Positions 1-10,389 of a stretch of 64,000 bases of DNA are shown piece by piece. Position 1 is the stretch's first letter. Each line of letters opens with the position of its first letter. The notes beneath the pieces are model-generated. The model ran no database searches. It worked only from the letters and a program-made list of their open reading frames with translations, and was not told the DNA's origin. Source of the stretch: Engraulis encrasicolus. Lineage: Eukaryota; Chordata; Actinopteri; Clupeiformes; Engraulidae. The position numbers were made by a program, and so were the translations under genes. The stretch covers positions 16,357,533 through 16,421,532 of the forward strand of contig NC_085876.1 in NCBI RefSeq assembly GCF_034702125.1, in the 5' to 3' direction.

Positions 1-135
1 CTGCCCAATAGTCCACCATAACACATAAGAACTCAAAATAAGAAAGTGTACTCACGTTTATGAACGCACACAAGACATAAGAGAACTAAACAACATGTGA
101 GTAAATATTATATTTAGGACCTCTGGCCCACCTAC

Positions 136-178
136 CATACCACCACGGCCCACAGCATATAGTTTGAGAATCACTGTC
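136..178 (-). mobile_element. hAT-type terminal end (single end)
   Basis: Read on the minus strand this begins CAGTGATTCTCAAACT, the form of a hAT terminal inverted repeat. It lies downstream of the C-terminal end of the hAT transposase remnant at 790-2045, so it may be that element's 3' end. I did not find a matching end on the other side, so the pairing is inference. Confidence 0.4.
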
Positions 179-230
179 CACTACTGGTCCTTCTTCCACT
201 GGTTCAGCGTCTCTCTCTCTCTCACTGGGT

Positions 231-377
231 CTTTCTCAAAACCTAGGACAGTGTCCTTCCAAGTGTATCAGCCTAATTAGTCACGCCCAGTGATTGGATA
301 CTCTTTGGTGAACTCTACAGAATATCCAATCACAGGCTGATACACTTGGAAGGACACTGTCCTAGGTTTTGAGAAAG
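231..377. mobile_element. Palindromic MITE, copy 1
   Basis: A 147-bp near-perfect inverted repeat. The outer arms read CTTTCTCAAAACCTAGGA and its complement, with a short central loop containing ACTCTTTGGTGAACTCT. The right arm lacks 16 bases (AATTAGTCACGCCCAG read on the left arm) that both arms of the related copy at 6409-6851 retain. No transposase is encoded. The element could form a cruciform or, if transcribed, a long hairpin. Confidence 0.7.
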
Positions 378-789
378 GCCCGTTGTGTGTGTTTGTGTTT
401 ATGTGTGTGTGTGTGTGTGGGTGTTAGGGCAGCGATCCGCCTACATCCTTGTGAGTGTGTCACAGAAAACAGAGCTGGCTGGGGATGTTGCTCGCTGTTC
501 TTAGCATGGTCTTCTTCATCTGTTCATGAGTAAACATTATTTTCAGATTAGAGAGTGTTATGTATATTTGGAGTTACAGCACTGTATTCAGCACCGATAT
601 GTAATTTATTTCAGAGTTACATTTTTTTTTAGGCCATACTTTGTGTTGATTGACCAACAACAACTTAAGTAAAACTCTTATGAAGTGATTTAAAAACTCA
701 AGCTCACCCTCAGTAAGGTGGTAGGCGACGATGTGCAGCTGCGTGGAATCTTCGCAAGACAGCGTCCCTCCATTCGTCCCTGAATTTTT
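378..789. other. Unassigned spacer with short GT repeat
   Basis: Contains an impure (GT)n stretch at about 381-423. No coding region or element end could be recognised in the rest. Confidence 0.5.
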
Positions 790-2045
790 TCAGAAGTTCT
801 TCTCGAAGGCCAGTTTTATTAAATCGGCCTCACGTTTGTGCAGCATGCTTTGTCTGTGGTCGGTGAAAACATTCTTGAGAGTGGAAAAAGAGTTCTCACA
901 GACAGCAGTACTTGCGCCAAAAGTCACGCCTGGCATAGCCTCAAGTGGGACTTGTTTCGCAATGGTGAACTCTGTGTCGACAGCGGTTGTGTTGCTGAGT
1001 TCTAGTAGAGGGAGTATTTTGGAGATGTCCAGAAAAGTGGGATCATTTGGGTCCAAGGCTTTCAGTCCGTTCAAAACGCGCTTTGATTTCCTCACAGACA
1101 GCATCGATGCAGCTGAAGTATAATCTTTGTAGTTGGTCTTCGCTATTTGGATCGTCTTGCGTCACTCTGGCCTCCGCGACATACATGTGAAACGCTGGGT
1201 TTAGCGTGCGCCTTCTTTTCGCCACCGGCTCTGTACCCTGGTAGCGCTCCAATAGGGCCTTGAATTCTGTTTCCTCCAGCAGATTCTCGATGGAATGCAC
1301 ACGCTGAATTGACGAGTTGTGTGCCAGTGAGTAGATCCATGTCCTCTCTCTGCAGCATGACATTGGGGGGATCCAGGAATGAGAGAATACGGTGAACCAT
1401 CTCTGCAATAAAGCGAAAGCTCGGCTCAGCTATAATGCGCAGTAGCCCCAAGCCTTCGACGCGCACCTCAGCACCGAAAGTTCTCTTCCCGTCAATGTCT
1501 TTGAGCAATGTTACTAGGTCATCAAAGGACTTGGAATGGCTGAGACGGTGTTTAGGTGACTCGCCCAGCGTTGATCCAGAAGATGCTTCAATTGTTCGCC
1601 CTTGTACAGGATGGCCACAGTTGGTTTTCGGCGGAATTTATAAAGCATATTGCATGCATTAAAAAAAATACACCAGTAGCTGCTCTCCCGACAGGGCGTG
1701 GGTGATGACCAGATGTAATTGGTGATTAAAACAGTGCACATAGGGTATCTCACGGCACAATTTTCTCTGCAGAAGCTTTTGCACTCCACCATGTTTACCT
1801 GACATCAGGGAGGCGCCGTCATAGACTTGGCTGATTGTTTTTTGTGGGGCTATGGCTCGTTCAAAAACTGGGGAATCCCAAGAAAGCTGACCTAAAACCT
1901 CGGGAAAGTGGGCGTGAACATTTGGTGACGCAATGTCAGATTGATAATTATCGAGGTTGATCTCAGGCGGAAGTATATAACAACAAGTTCCCGAGCTCAT
2001 GTTTTGTGTGACGACACACGCATCATCAACATGGCACCCATGCAT
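790..2045 (-). pseudogene. hAT transposase (ZMYM1-like), C-terminal half, broken
   Basis: Minus-strand remnant of a hAT DDE transposase of the ZMYM1-like/DUF4371 type found widely in fish. From upstream to downstream it shows QVYDGASLMSGKHGGVQ and YVHCFNHQLHLV near 1690-1830, matching the family block that follows the second catalytic region. Next come LDQRWASHL near 1550, then QREDMDLLTGTQLVNS near 1330, and finally the C-terminal dimerisation block CENSFSTLKNVF near 860-900. The blocks lie in different frames (changes near 1510 and 1320), so the copy cannot make a full transposase. The N-terminal half is at 2757-3706, separated by a MITE. A domesticated gene is unlikely given the frame changes. 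Confidence 0.75.
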
Positions 2046-2115
2046 GCAACTGGCATGTAAACAGTATCATCAATGCTAAAATATCATCTTGTAATCACTA
2101 TCAACAACACCTGTA

Positions 2116-2494
2116 AGGGCCAAAACATACCAAGGCAGAACGGAACCGGCACGGGACGAACGCGGTCTTTCTTACTTTCGGCCGGCGTGTTTTTCTCTGC
2201 CTTTCACACTGACAGCATCGGCGTGCGCGGCCAGTCCTATTCAAAACCCTTCCCATAGCCAAAGCTAGCATGCTACTTTGCCATTCATTTGAATGAGACA
2301 CCGCCGGCGTGAAAAATACGCTCGAGTTCTATTTTCCAAATGCAGCGCGGCGCGGAGCCGGCTCCCGCGCCGCTGACGCTCGACTACCGCCGGTTGGTGT
2401 GTAAGGACAGATAGGTTTCAATGTATTTTCACCGACGCCGGTAAAAAACGCGGCCGTTCCGCGACGCTTTACCGCCTTGGTGTGTAAGACCCCT
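2116..2494. mobile_element. MITE within the hAT remnant
   Basis: Ends are inverted and imperfect: the left reads AGGGCCAAAACATACCAAGG and the right, complemented, AGGGGTCTTACACACCAAGG. The interior is GC-rich (NotI-like GCGGCCG motifs). It lies between the two halves of the hAT transposase remnant. I found no clear target duplication, so the family is not assigned. Confidence 0.55.
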
Positions 2495-2756
2495 AATGTC
2501 ATTCAATTGCAGATGCACATATGTCAGTAATTCTGGTCTCTGACTGTTTAATTTAGCTTACTTCAGCTAAAATGATATGTCGTGGATGTGGAGGCTCAAG
2601 TGGAGGTGACAAAAAGGAAAGAGGACCAAAACAAAACGGGCATGATTCCCGATTGTTCCGGGATCAGTGGCGTTCATGCGCCTAACTCCAGAACTCGGTT
2701 GTCATGTGAGCAGTGTCGTCAGATGTCTCGAGAGGTCCCGAGTCCGTGAAGGCAAC

Positions 2757-3706
2757 ATTAATCCTGCTTTGGTCAACTCGTCAATGATGCAATCCGTCAG
2801 TATGGCAGCATCCCCCTCATCCAATGTAGCGATTGGTTAGAAGGCGTTCAGTTGGCTCCAGGAGACCATTGATGTAACGCAGAACGATCGAAATATTCTC
2901 TCTCCCAGTAGGATCTCGCGTGCCATCGGCCTTAATGGTGTAGAAGGATTCTCCGACCTTCCGCACGATGTGCTCTGTCACCATAGTAGGCCTAGACATA
3001 ATGTCTACTTTTTCGTTCTGGATTTCGCGGCTGGTGTATCTAGCGTTGCGTGGCATAGTTAGGTCTACCTTGGCTAACTTGGGTTTTTTTCTCAAGGTGT
3101 ATTCAAACAGAGACTAAAACAATCCGCAGTCACTTTCATCCCTGCTGTCAAAGGAGTCACGGTCACCTCAGAAAGGCAGCTGGTTTACGGACAGGAATTC
3201 TATGACATCTATTATGGATGACAAGTAATACCTGTTCCGATCTAGCTGATCGTTGTTGAGTAGGGTGCATATCTTGACCAGATTCCCTTTGCTTCTCCCT
3301 GTCCCTCCACATAGCCTCGCAGGTCAGATGGTCCTTTTCCCCTTTCCACTGCATGCTTCCAATCCCGGAACCCACTCAAAGTAAATATTGTGTCTGCGGA
3401 CGAGGTGCGAAATTTACGGAAGGGAAAACAAAATGCTGCGTCTCTTTTGACCAGAGTACTCCAGCCACTCTCTGCTTTTGTACCAGTCGGTACTGAAGGA
3501 TCTAGGTTTCCCTGAGAAAAGACGTTTAGGGTATGTCTGAAGAATGACTTGGGCTGGCTTTTCAGTACCAAGATCTTCTGAGCTGGAGTCAGACGCTCCT
3601 TGATCAGATTCATGCACTGCAGTGTGGATCGCGCCGGTGCCTGATGACTGTCACACGAATCTTTCACCTCCACAAACTTTTTGAGGAATCGTCGTATATC
3701 CATCAT
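2757..3706 (-). pseudogene. hAT transposase (ZMYM1-like), N-terminal half, broken
   Basis: Minus-strand remnant continuous in order with 790-2045. From 3706 it shows a TTF-type zinc-finger region: KRDAAFCFPFRKF followed by FTLSGFRDWKHAVERGKG, the usual family spacing (near 3320-3450). At 2817-3095 is the DUF4371 catalytic-core block with IKADGTRDPTGRENISIVLR, where the family normally has MADETKD. At 2757-2815 is LTDCIIDELTKAGL. The two main blocks are in different frames, with about 150 bp between them. The second Cys of the zinc-finger block is replaced (CFPF instead of CFPC). Confidence 0.75.
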
Positions 3707-4941
3707 CTTATTTCTGTAAATTGTTTTTAGCCTAGCCTACTTCCGTTGCTCATATCACTGAAACTGACATTCGCGCTAATTTCTGACAGTTCTATGATTG
3801 GCTATGTTTAACCCACATCATCTTGGAAAAAAAAACAATCAGATTATTACAAATAATCTGAAATGTTTTAAATTCATTCATTTTTCTTTTTTATGCCCTT
3901 TGTAGGAGTCTGTTTTTTTTTTTTTTTTCATCACTCCGTGGATGGGATGGCCTACGTCACTCAGTGGGCGGGCCTTGCCGCCCATGGAGCCGGGCCTGGT
4001 TGTTACACTTAGGAAACGTGTATTAGGTTAATTGTAGAGTGCTTATAAAAGGGGAGAAATTGAACCTTGTGGATTTAGTAGGATTTTGTAGTTTTTATAA
4101 TTAGTTGACTGTTGACAACTCTGCAATTAAATTAACTTGTATGACCTGTGTAGGGTGTATAGTATTAAATAAACGGCCCATATATTGAAGTGCATCATCT
4201 CTTCATAGGCTTTACACATTCCTATTTGGGAGGAGAGAACAAGTGCCCACAGTGTCATGGCACCCCAGTGATTGCAGCTGGGCTCTATCAAAGGCTGCCA
4301 CTGCCACCGCCTCACCAGAGTGAACTCATCATTACCATACATTAACATTTCCACCAGTGCTGCTAAATGGCCCTCTGAGCATTCACATCAGCAGCAGGGC
4401 TGAGTCACGAGGCTCAGAGAGCAGAAGAATTGCCCTTCACAGAAGCTTCTAACCCGCTCAGGTGCTGTGCAACCATTGCATCAGTGGATTGAATGCAAAA
4501 TAAGTTTGGGTGGATATGAAACCTGAGATGTTTCTGTGTCTTGTTTGTTTTGTCAGACAGGATTCTCTTTTCAGTTAGCAGGGGGACAGAAGGAGAGAAC
4601 AACTTGGCATTCCTTTAATTACCACACTCGTGAAAATATAAACACAGCAAATATAAACACAAATACCAACAGTCTAATTAAATTACCTTGCTATAGGAGG
4701 GCTGCAAAAAAGCACGCACCAGGGATTTAAAATCTGGGAAATTGGAAAGGCAGTTGGAGCATTATGTCAAATGATTCTCCAAAATAGTTTGGATGAAAGT
4801 CATTTAAAAACACACTTTTCACAGATTTGGCTAAAATCTCCCATTTACTTCCATTCAAAATGTCAAAATGCCTATGTGCAACAAAGAGGTGATGGAAAGG
4901 AGTGGGTACATATCCTTTGATTGTGTTCATCTGCGATCCCT
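3707..4941. other. Unassigned, AT-rich
   Basis: Holds poly-A/T runs (3828, 3910) and a TATA-like GCTTATAAAAGGGG at about 4040-4054 that heads no recognisable gene. Open frames here are short and look random. Confidence 0.4.
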
Positions 4942-5531
4942 GCAATGGGGCACCTAAGTCTCCACCTCTTCCGGGTGGCTCGTGGGGCTGGGAACGCAAA
5001 AACTTTTGACTGGGCTGTAATGGACAGATCAAAGCTATTTTCCAATCCACCTAGCATTTCCCCGTCGATCACACATATGCTGTGCCTCAGAATTAGTAAC
5101 ATGTGCTTGTTGACTTCACTTGGCAAGCGGTTTTTGAGTTGTGTGTGTGCAAAATGTAAATATGTAAATATGTAATTATTTGGACTACACAACAGACGTC
5201 ACATGTCCGACGTCCAGCCACTTAAGCCGCGGTGCAGCGGTAGGGTTGGCTGTGCCTCGGTTCACGTCAGATATGCGAGGCGCACGTGTAGTCTCTAACA
5301 CAGTTTTGCACAAAAGTTAAAATAACGTTTCTTGCGTGTCAAAAATGAGTGGTCTTATGACGCAAATCCAAACCTCTCAAATTCACTGTCATCATATGTG
5401 AAATCTGGAGCACATGCCAAACGGGATGAGGATTTAGCTTGACTCGCTCCATTAACTCTCATTCAAAATTTTGAGAGCTCCAGCCCCACGGATCGGAAGT
5501 AGAAGGGCGTGACTTAGGTGCCCCATATTGC
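4942..5531. mobile_element. MITE with about 65-bp inverted ends
   Basis: Left end GCAATGGGGCACCTAAGTC and right end, complemented, GCAATATGGGGCACCTAAGT. Similarity continues inward through CGTGGGGCTGG on both sides, giving roughly 65-bp imperfect inverted arms around a 460-bp non-coding centre. Target duplication not resolved. Confidence 0.6.
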
Positions 5532-6020
5532 CCACCTACCCTTAGCCCTCAGATTGAATTGAGGGAAGATGTGCTGAGTGAAATCGTGTGTAGCAGGTGG
5601 TTCAACCCAGAGCCATCTAATAACAGAGTTACGTCACTCCCATAGACCTCTATGGTCCAATCTTTCCACAGCAATGGCGGCTCTCATGGAGCCTCACGGA
5701 GCGTTAACATGGAAATCCCCATTGACTTTAGTTCTATTAGAAGTTACTTATTTCTAGGAGGTGGCCGTAGAACACAGAAAATGTGGTTAATGTAATTTGT
5801 TTGTACTTAATCTTTGTTTGGTATGTGATGGTTCTGTGTTAGTTTCCAACGAACAGAAGTTTACTGTTAAGAAACATTTTAATCTACGCGAATCACATCA
5901 CCAACCGACTTCCTGGTCCCCGGTTTGCGCAACTCTTATAAGACGGTTCTGGTTCAGCCAGGAGAGAAAAAGTGTGTCTTTCTAGAAAAATGGCAGCACA
6001 GGCTAATGGAATTCCTCTCA
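5532..6020. other. Unassigned spacer
   Basis: No coding signal or element end recognised. The short open frame at 5797-5985 has no family features. Confidence 0.4.
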
Positions 6021-6278
6021 GGTGCCGTTTCCACGTAGCTGGATATTTTTATAAGTGGATTATTTTTTCTCCTGCTTGCATTGGTTTTGCATTAGTTTTG
6101 GCCTTCCGTTTCCACGTAGCAGATATTTAAAATCCAGGTAAAAAAAAGCAGGAGAAAAAAAAAATCCTATTTAGGGGGCTGAAACGCATTTGTTACAATG
6201 GAGGACTTATTTTTATCCACATGTTGCGTTTACATCTAAACAGGAGAAAAAAATATCCTGCTATGTGGAAACAGCACC
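6021..6278. mobile_element. Harbinger-like MITE with TCA duplication
   Basis: Inverted ends GGTGCCGTTTCCACGTAGC and, complemented on the right, GGTGCTGTTTCCACATAGC, flanked by TCA on both sides (6018-6020 and 6279-6281). A three-base target duplication and an end of this form fit PIF/Harbinger. An extra internal copy of CCGTTTCCACGTAGCAG lies at about 6106-6122. Confidence 0.7.
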
Positions 6279-6408
6279 TCAGTGTTGAGGTTGTGTGGAG
6301 CTCATCCTCAGTAAGATATGTTTCCATTCATGAATGTCAAGCCTATAATGCCAGCCTTTATTGTACCACACTGCTCAAAGGTGTTCAGTATCAGAGAGAG
6401 GGCATTCC

Positions 6409-6851
6409 TCAAAACCTAGTGCAGTGCACTTCCAAGTGTATCAGCCTAATTAGGTACACCCAGTGATTGGAAACTCTTTGGTGAACTCTGCGGAATATCC
6501 AATCACTGGGCGTGACTAATTAGGCTGATACACTTGGCGTGCGTTGCAATATGCGACCTTGCCTCCTCCACTTGCTTCCTGTCATGATGACATCACTGAC
6601 AACAGCATTATATTTCAATATCTTGCAAAAGCTCAATTGTAGAGTCTTTTTCTCATTTGCAATTGGGATGGTGGAATGGAATGAAAAACACTCCCCCAAA
6701 AGTTGTTGTGGCTAGGCTGACAGCTGGGAAAGTTTATCGTTTTCTCCACGCAGTAGGGGCCAGGAGGCGGGACGAGGAGACAAGCGCAAGTGGAGGAGGC
6801 AAGGTCGCATATTAAAACGCACTCTTGGAAGTGCACTGCACTAGGTTTTGA
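6409..6851. mobile_element. Palindromic MITE, copy 2, interrupted
   Basis: Same family as 231-377. Left arm TCAAAACCTAGTGCAGTGCA at 6409, right arm complement ending at 6851. Both arms keep the AATTAG..CACCCAGTGATTGG segment that copy 1 has lost on one side. The right arm is split at the sequence CTTGG by the element at 6538-6823. Confidence 0.75.
6538..6823. mobile_element. MITE nested in the palindromic MITE
   Basis: 286 bp with inverted ends: left CGTGCGTTGCAATATGCGAC and right, complemented, AGTGCGTTTTAATATGCGAC. The arms extend inward through CTTGCCTCCTCCACTTGC. Flanked by CTTGG on both sides (6533-6537, 6824-6828), the apparent target duplication. Removing it and one CTTGG restores the outer element's arm. 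Superfamily not assigned. Confidence 0.75.
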
Positions 6852-7535
6852 CAGAGAAGGTCGAATGTATGAGTGGTCACAGGCTGGTGGCCAGGAGTGG
6901 CACTGCAGTATGTTCTCGCAGCCAAGTAAATAATGAATGGGTCCCAATGGGGCTGTATGCTTCTAATAATTGTATCTGTCAGTGCAATTTTTTCCCTGGA
7001 AATAATGAAGTCGCGTTCGATAGATAGGAGTAAGTGAAAGCATTTGCCGACACGTTTGCATCTTGTCAAGTGTTAGATTCTTGAAAATGACCCTTATTTA
7101 AACTATAGCAATGGCTAAATGACTTTACGGCACTTTGCCATTTCTTTTGTAGTTTTAAGTCTGACTTCAGATGTTGATGTGTTTAAGTTATGTTAGGATT
7201 GTTGCGGACACCTGTTATTTATTGCATTTAAGGTGGTGGAAAAGCGGTAAGTGTAAATGGGGTAAAGGAAATGACAGCGCTCATCCTTAAGAATTTGGGC
7301 ACCTTCAATTAACATGTTGGACGGTGGTGGGGGGTTTTGAGGTGTGTGACCATAGATGTCTCTGCGAGGATCAGTCAGAGTACGTCTGTCGCCACCTCTG
7401 GTCGTAAATAGTCGCAGAGATTCCTCAGCCAGCAGGTATTAGCCGAATGCTAGCGTGTTGCAGGACAAAAGTAACAAGTCTTTGGGAGAACATAGTGATG
7501 CAAGGAACCTTTAACCTCACTTCTAATACAACTTC
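6852..7535. other. Unassigned spacer
   Basis: No gene or paired repeat end recognised. The open frame at 6812-7069 overlaps the MITE and shows no family motif. Confidence 0.4.
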
Positions 7536-7543
7536 CACTATAA

Positions 7544-8202
7544 CAGGAGTGTCAAACTCATTTTGGTCCGAGGGCCGCATACAACCCATGTCCTCAAGCG
7601 GGCCGCATTAGTAACATCATCGCAAAAAAAAACGTAAAGCAGAGGATTAGTGTTCAGTACTATCACGTTTTAAGTGTGTTGAATATGTAGAAAACAATGC
7701 AATACTGATAATCCTATGCAAAATTTCATTGACTTCATTCATTAATTGCCAACCATCAATTAATTAAATACGACACAGTTCATTTTGGCGGGGGGTCTGG
7801 GGGTTTTCCCTCAGAAAAAAATTGTATTTCTTAGATGTAATTTCCTACATTTTCACACATTTTAACATCCCGTCCAAAACAATACGAATAAGAAGTATTA
7901 ACATTTGATCTCTATATATGAGGCCTATATATGAGCTTTATCAAATGCCTGTCAGAGTACAAATTCACCATTTATGATAGAAGTGTGATGTACACTTTAT
8001 TACATACAGTATATACACAGTATAGGGACCATTGGGTTAATGCCATGATTTTGTCTCGATTTTGTCCCGAGTGGCGTAGTTGCGCATTTCGGTTATTTCA
8101 TTGAAAAAAAAAAAAGTTAAAAAAAAACATTTTTTTTTAAACATACGGGCCGGATTGAACCCTCTGGCGGGCCGGATGCGGCCCGCATGTTTGACACCCC
8201 TA
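7544..8202. mobile_element. Non-autonomous hAT element
   Basis: Starts CAGGAGTGTCAAACTCATT and ends, complemented, TAGGGGTGTCAAACATGCGG. A perfect 8-bp duplication CACTATAA flanks it (7536-7543 and 8203-8210), the size made by hAT transposases. Both ends also share GGGCCGCAT/ATGCGGCCC. No transposase is encoded in the 659 bp. Confidence 0.9.
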
Positions 8203-8210
8203 CACTATAA

Positions 8211-8783
8211 GGTACAGAATGTGCACACATCTTTACAAACCAGAGAACTGAACCGTCACAAATCCCTGCTAAGCCATTTAGCCCAATAGGTTCCCATTCA
8301 TCTTTCACTTGGCTGCGCTCGCCAACGGGGCTATAATGGGAGTCAATGGTAGAGTCCATTCTCATACATTCGTCCTTCTCTGGTTCTGCCCAGAGAGTCC
8401 AAAATAAATGTCTTCACTGTTAAATGGTCGGCTGCACTAACAGCGTTGTGATGGATAACTGAAGGCCAATCAGTCTCATTTTATCACACATGTCCCAAGC
8501 TAGCATTGCTAATCACACCCAAACACACACACACACTCACACTAAGCTATCTGACTCACCAAACTGCCGTATCCATTTAGCTATGAGCACCCTTTCAGAA
8601 TTCACTCGGTAAGGTCTAGGTCTTTTTGAAATGGCATCAGAAACATGCCCATGAAGCTTGTTTTGATTAAAAACTCATTTTTGCCAGTCACACTTTGCTG
8701 ACACTAGTGCTCAAGGGGACAATGTTGATTCAGCTATCATCAGTCACTTTTAATTAGCTCTGGATGATAGAGTTTTTTTAAAA
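8211..8783. other. Unassigned spacer
   Basis: No gene or element end recognised apart from a short (CA)n at about 8523-8540. Confidence 0.4.
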
Positions 8784-9170
8784 TAGGAAATGAATAAATG
8801 TTAACTTCAATGGAAATATGTTACTCTGAATGTTTTGGCTGATGGAGGGAGTCTGTCAATAAATACCACAGGTACAAAATTCAGTGGTAGTACATTTTTA
8901 AATGAATTAGGAGTTCTTCAGCTGAAATGAGATGATAAGAACAGATGGTGAGAAAAGCATAGGTTTGCAAAATGAATAAATATTAATGTAAATGAACCTC
9001 AATGGAACTTTATTACTCTGTCTCGACTGATTGAGCAAGCCGATATCAACACCTCAGCTACAGAGCTCAGAACACCAAAATGCCTAACAGGAAATCACAT
9101 ATGTAATTTAAAAATGAATTGAGAGTTCTTCAGCTGAAATAAAATGATACAATCAGATGGAGAGAAGAAG
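8784..9170 (+). repeat. Diverged tandem duplication, about 212-bp unit
   Basis: Two direct copies share GAGTTCTTCAGCTGAAAT (about 8910 and 9125) and preceding or following AATGAATAAATRTTAA and TCAATGGAA segments at the same offset of about 212 bp. Non-coding. Confidence 0.6.
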
Positions 9171-9651
9171 CAGAGTATATTCAGATTATAACTTGTGCCT
9201 TATACTGAGTTTTTTGCTTGTGGTGAGATGTTTTTGGACCTGAAAAAATTCTTCTGAGCCTAGGGGTAGCAAGGCAGAAACGTGTCTTTTCACACATTAC
9301 TTAGAGATGTCTGGGTTTTTAATGGGTTGTTTATTTGTACGAGCAGCAGTAGGAATATTAGTAGTAGTAGTTATGGTCTGGTCCTGGCAAGATTGCCAGT
9401 GGCGACATCCAAAACCATCTGCATCAGGGCCTGTTTCAGCAAACATGTGTGTGTTGTTTTTTTATACGGGACATCCCATAATTAGAGGACATTTTGGCAT
9501 ATGAATATCTGGGGGGAAAAAATCCTGTTTTACCATGTTATGATACATATTTACAATCTGTGGGTTGTAAACTACTGAATTCTATGATTTGTCAAGCTCA
9601 GGCATCAACAGTACTTACTGTACCTCATGTTTTCTTTGCTATTTGCTTGTA

Positions 9652-9674
9652 CATACGCAACCCCGTTACAAAAA
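9652..9674 (-). promoter_or_regulatory. Candidate subterminal repeat GTAACRGGGTTGCGTA
   Basis: On the minus strand this reads GTAACGGGGTTGCGTA. Similar sites occur at 10014-10030 (+), 17096-17112 (+, GTGACGGGGTTGCGCA) and 17250-17268 (+, GTAACAGGGTTGCGTA), bracketing the spliced transposase remnant at 10390-17344. Repeats near both ends of an element often serve as transposase binding sites. That role is inferred here. Confidence 0.4.
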
Positions 9675-10389
9675 CAAATGATTCCATAACATTTAAAAAA
9701 AAAACAATTCCATTATCACTTTGAAATTGCTACAGGAAGTCATTTTACACTGACCAGTCATATGATTTCAGTGAAGATGATTAATATATCTTGTGTACCG
9801 GTAAATCCATTTGAACAACTATAAAATTCTTAATCTATCCGATACTTCCACTGTGACATACAGATACTTTAATAGTTTAGTATTTACTTAAAAATATGTG
9901 CTCAAATAGTGTGTGTTTAGAATCATTCAACTGTTCTAAGAGTCATAGATTCATCTTTTGTACAAAAAAAATATTCACCATGAGTTACCATTATTTTAAT
10001 GTTTAAATGTTATAGTAACAGGGTTGCATATTGAGCTGCATTGTTGCACGATATGAATGAAAAACACAACATGGAACACAATACACAGGACCATGTGTTT
10101 TTGTAAAGAAACATTTATTTTCCAATGCTAAAATTATTCAGTTTTACAATAAACATTTTATTTAATTTATTTTACAACTGATTTTGACAGTGCAAATTAA
10201 TCAATCACTATAAAACATCATAAATATGCCGGAGTTGCTAGATTTCATTCGATTAAATATATGAAACATAGGCTACATGCCAAATATTCGATTAAAACAG
10301 CCACAAAACATTACATTAAAACTGCTGCAAAATAATCATCTACAGTTTTTTAAGAAGGAATTTAACTAACATCTCTTAGTTGTGTAGGC

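Noticed and set aside
4040..4054. TATA-box-like GCTTATAAAAGGGG
   Set aside because: No gene starts downstream and AT-rich matches are expected by chance at this scale.
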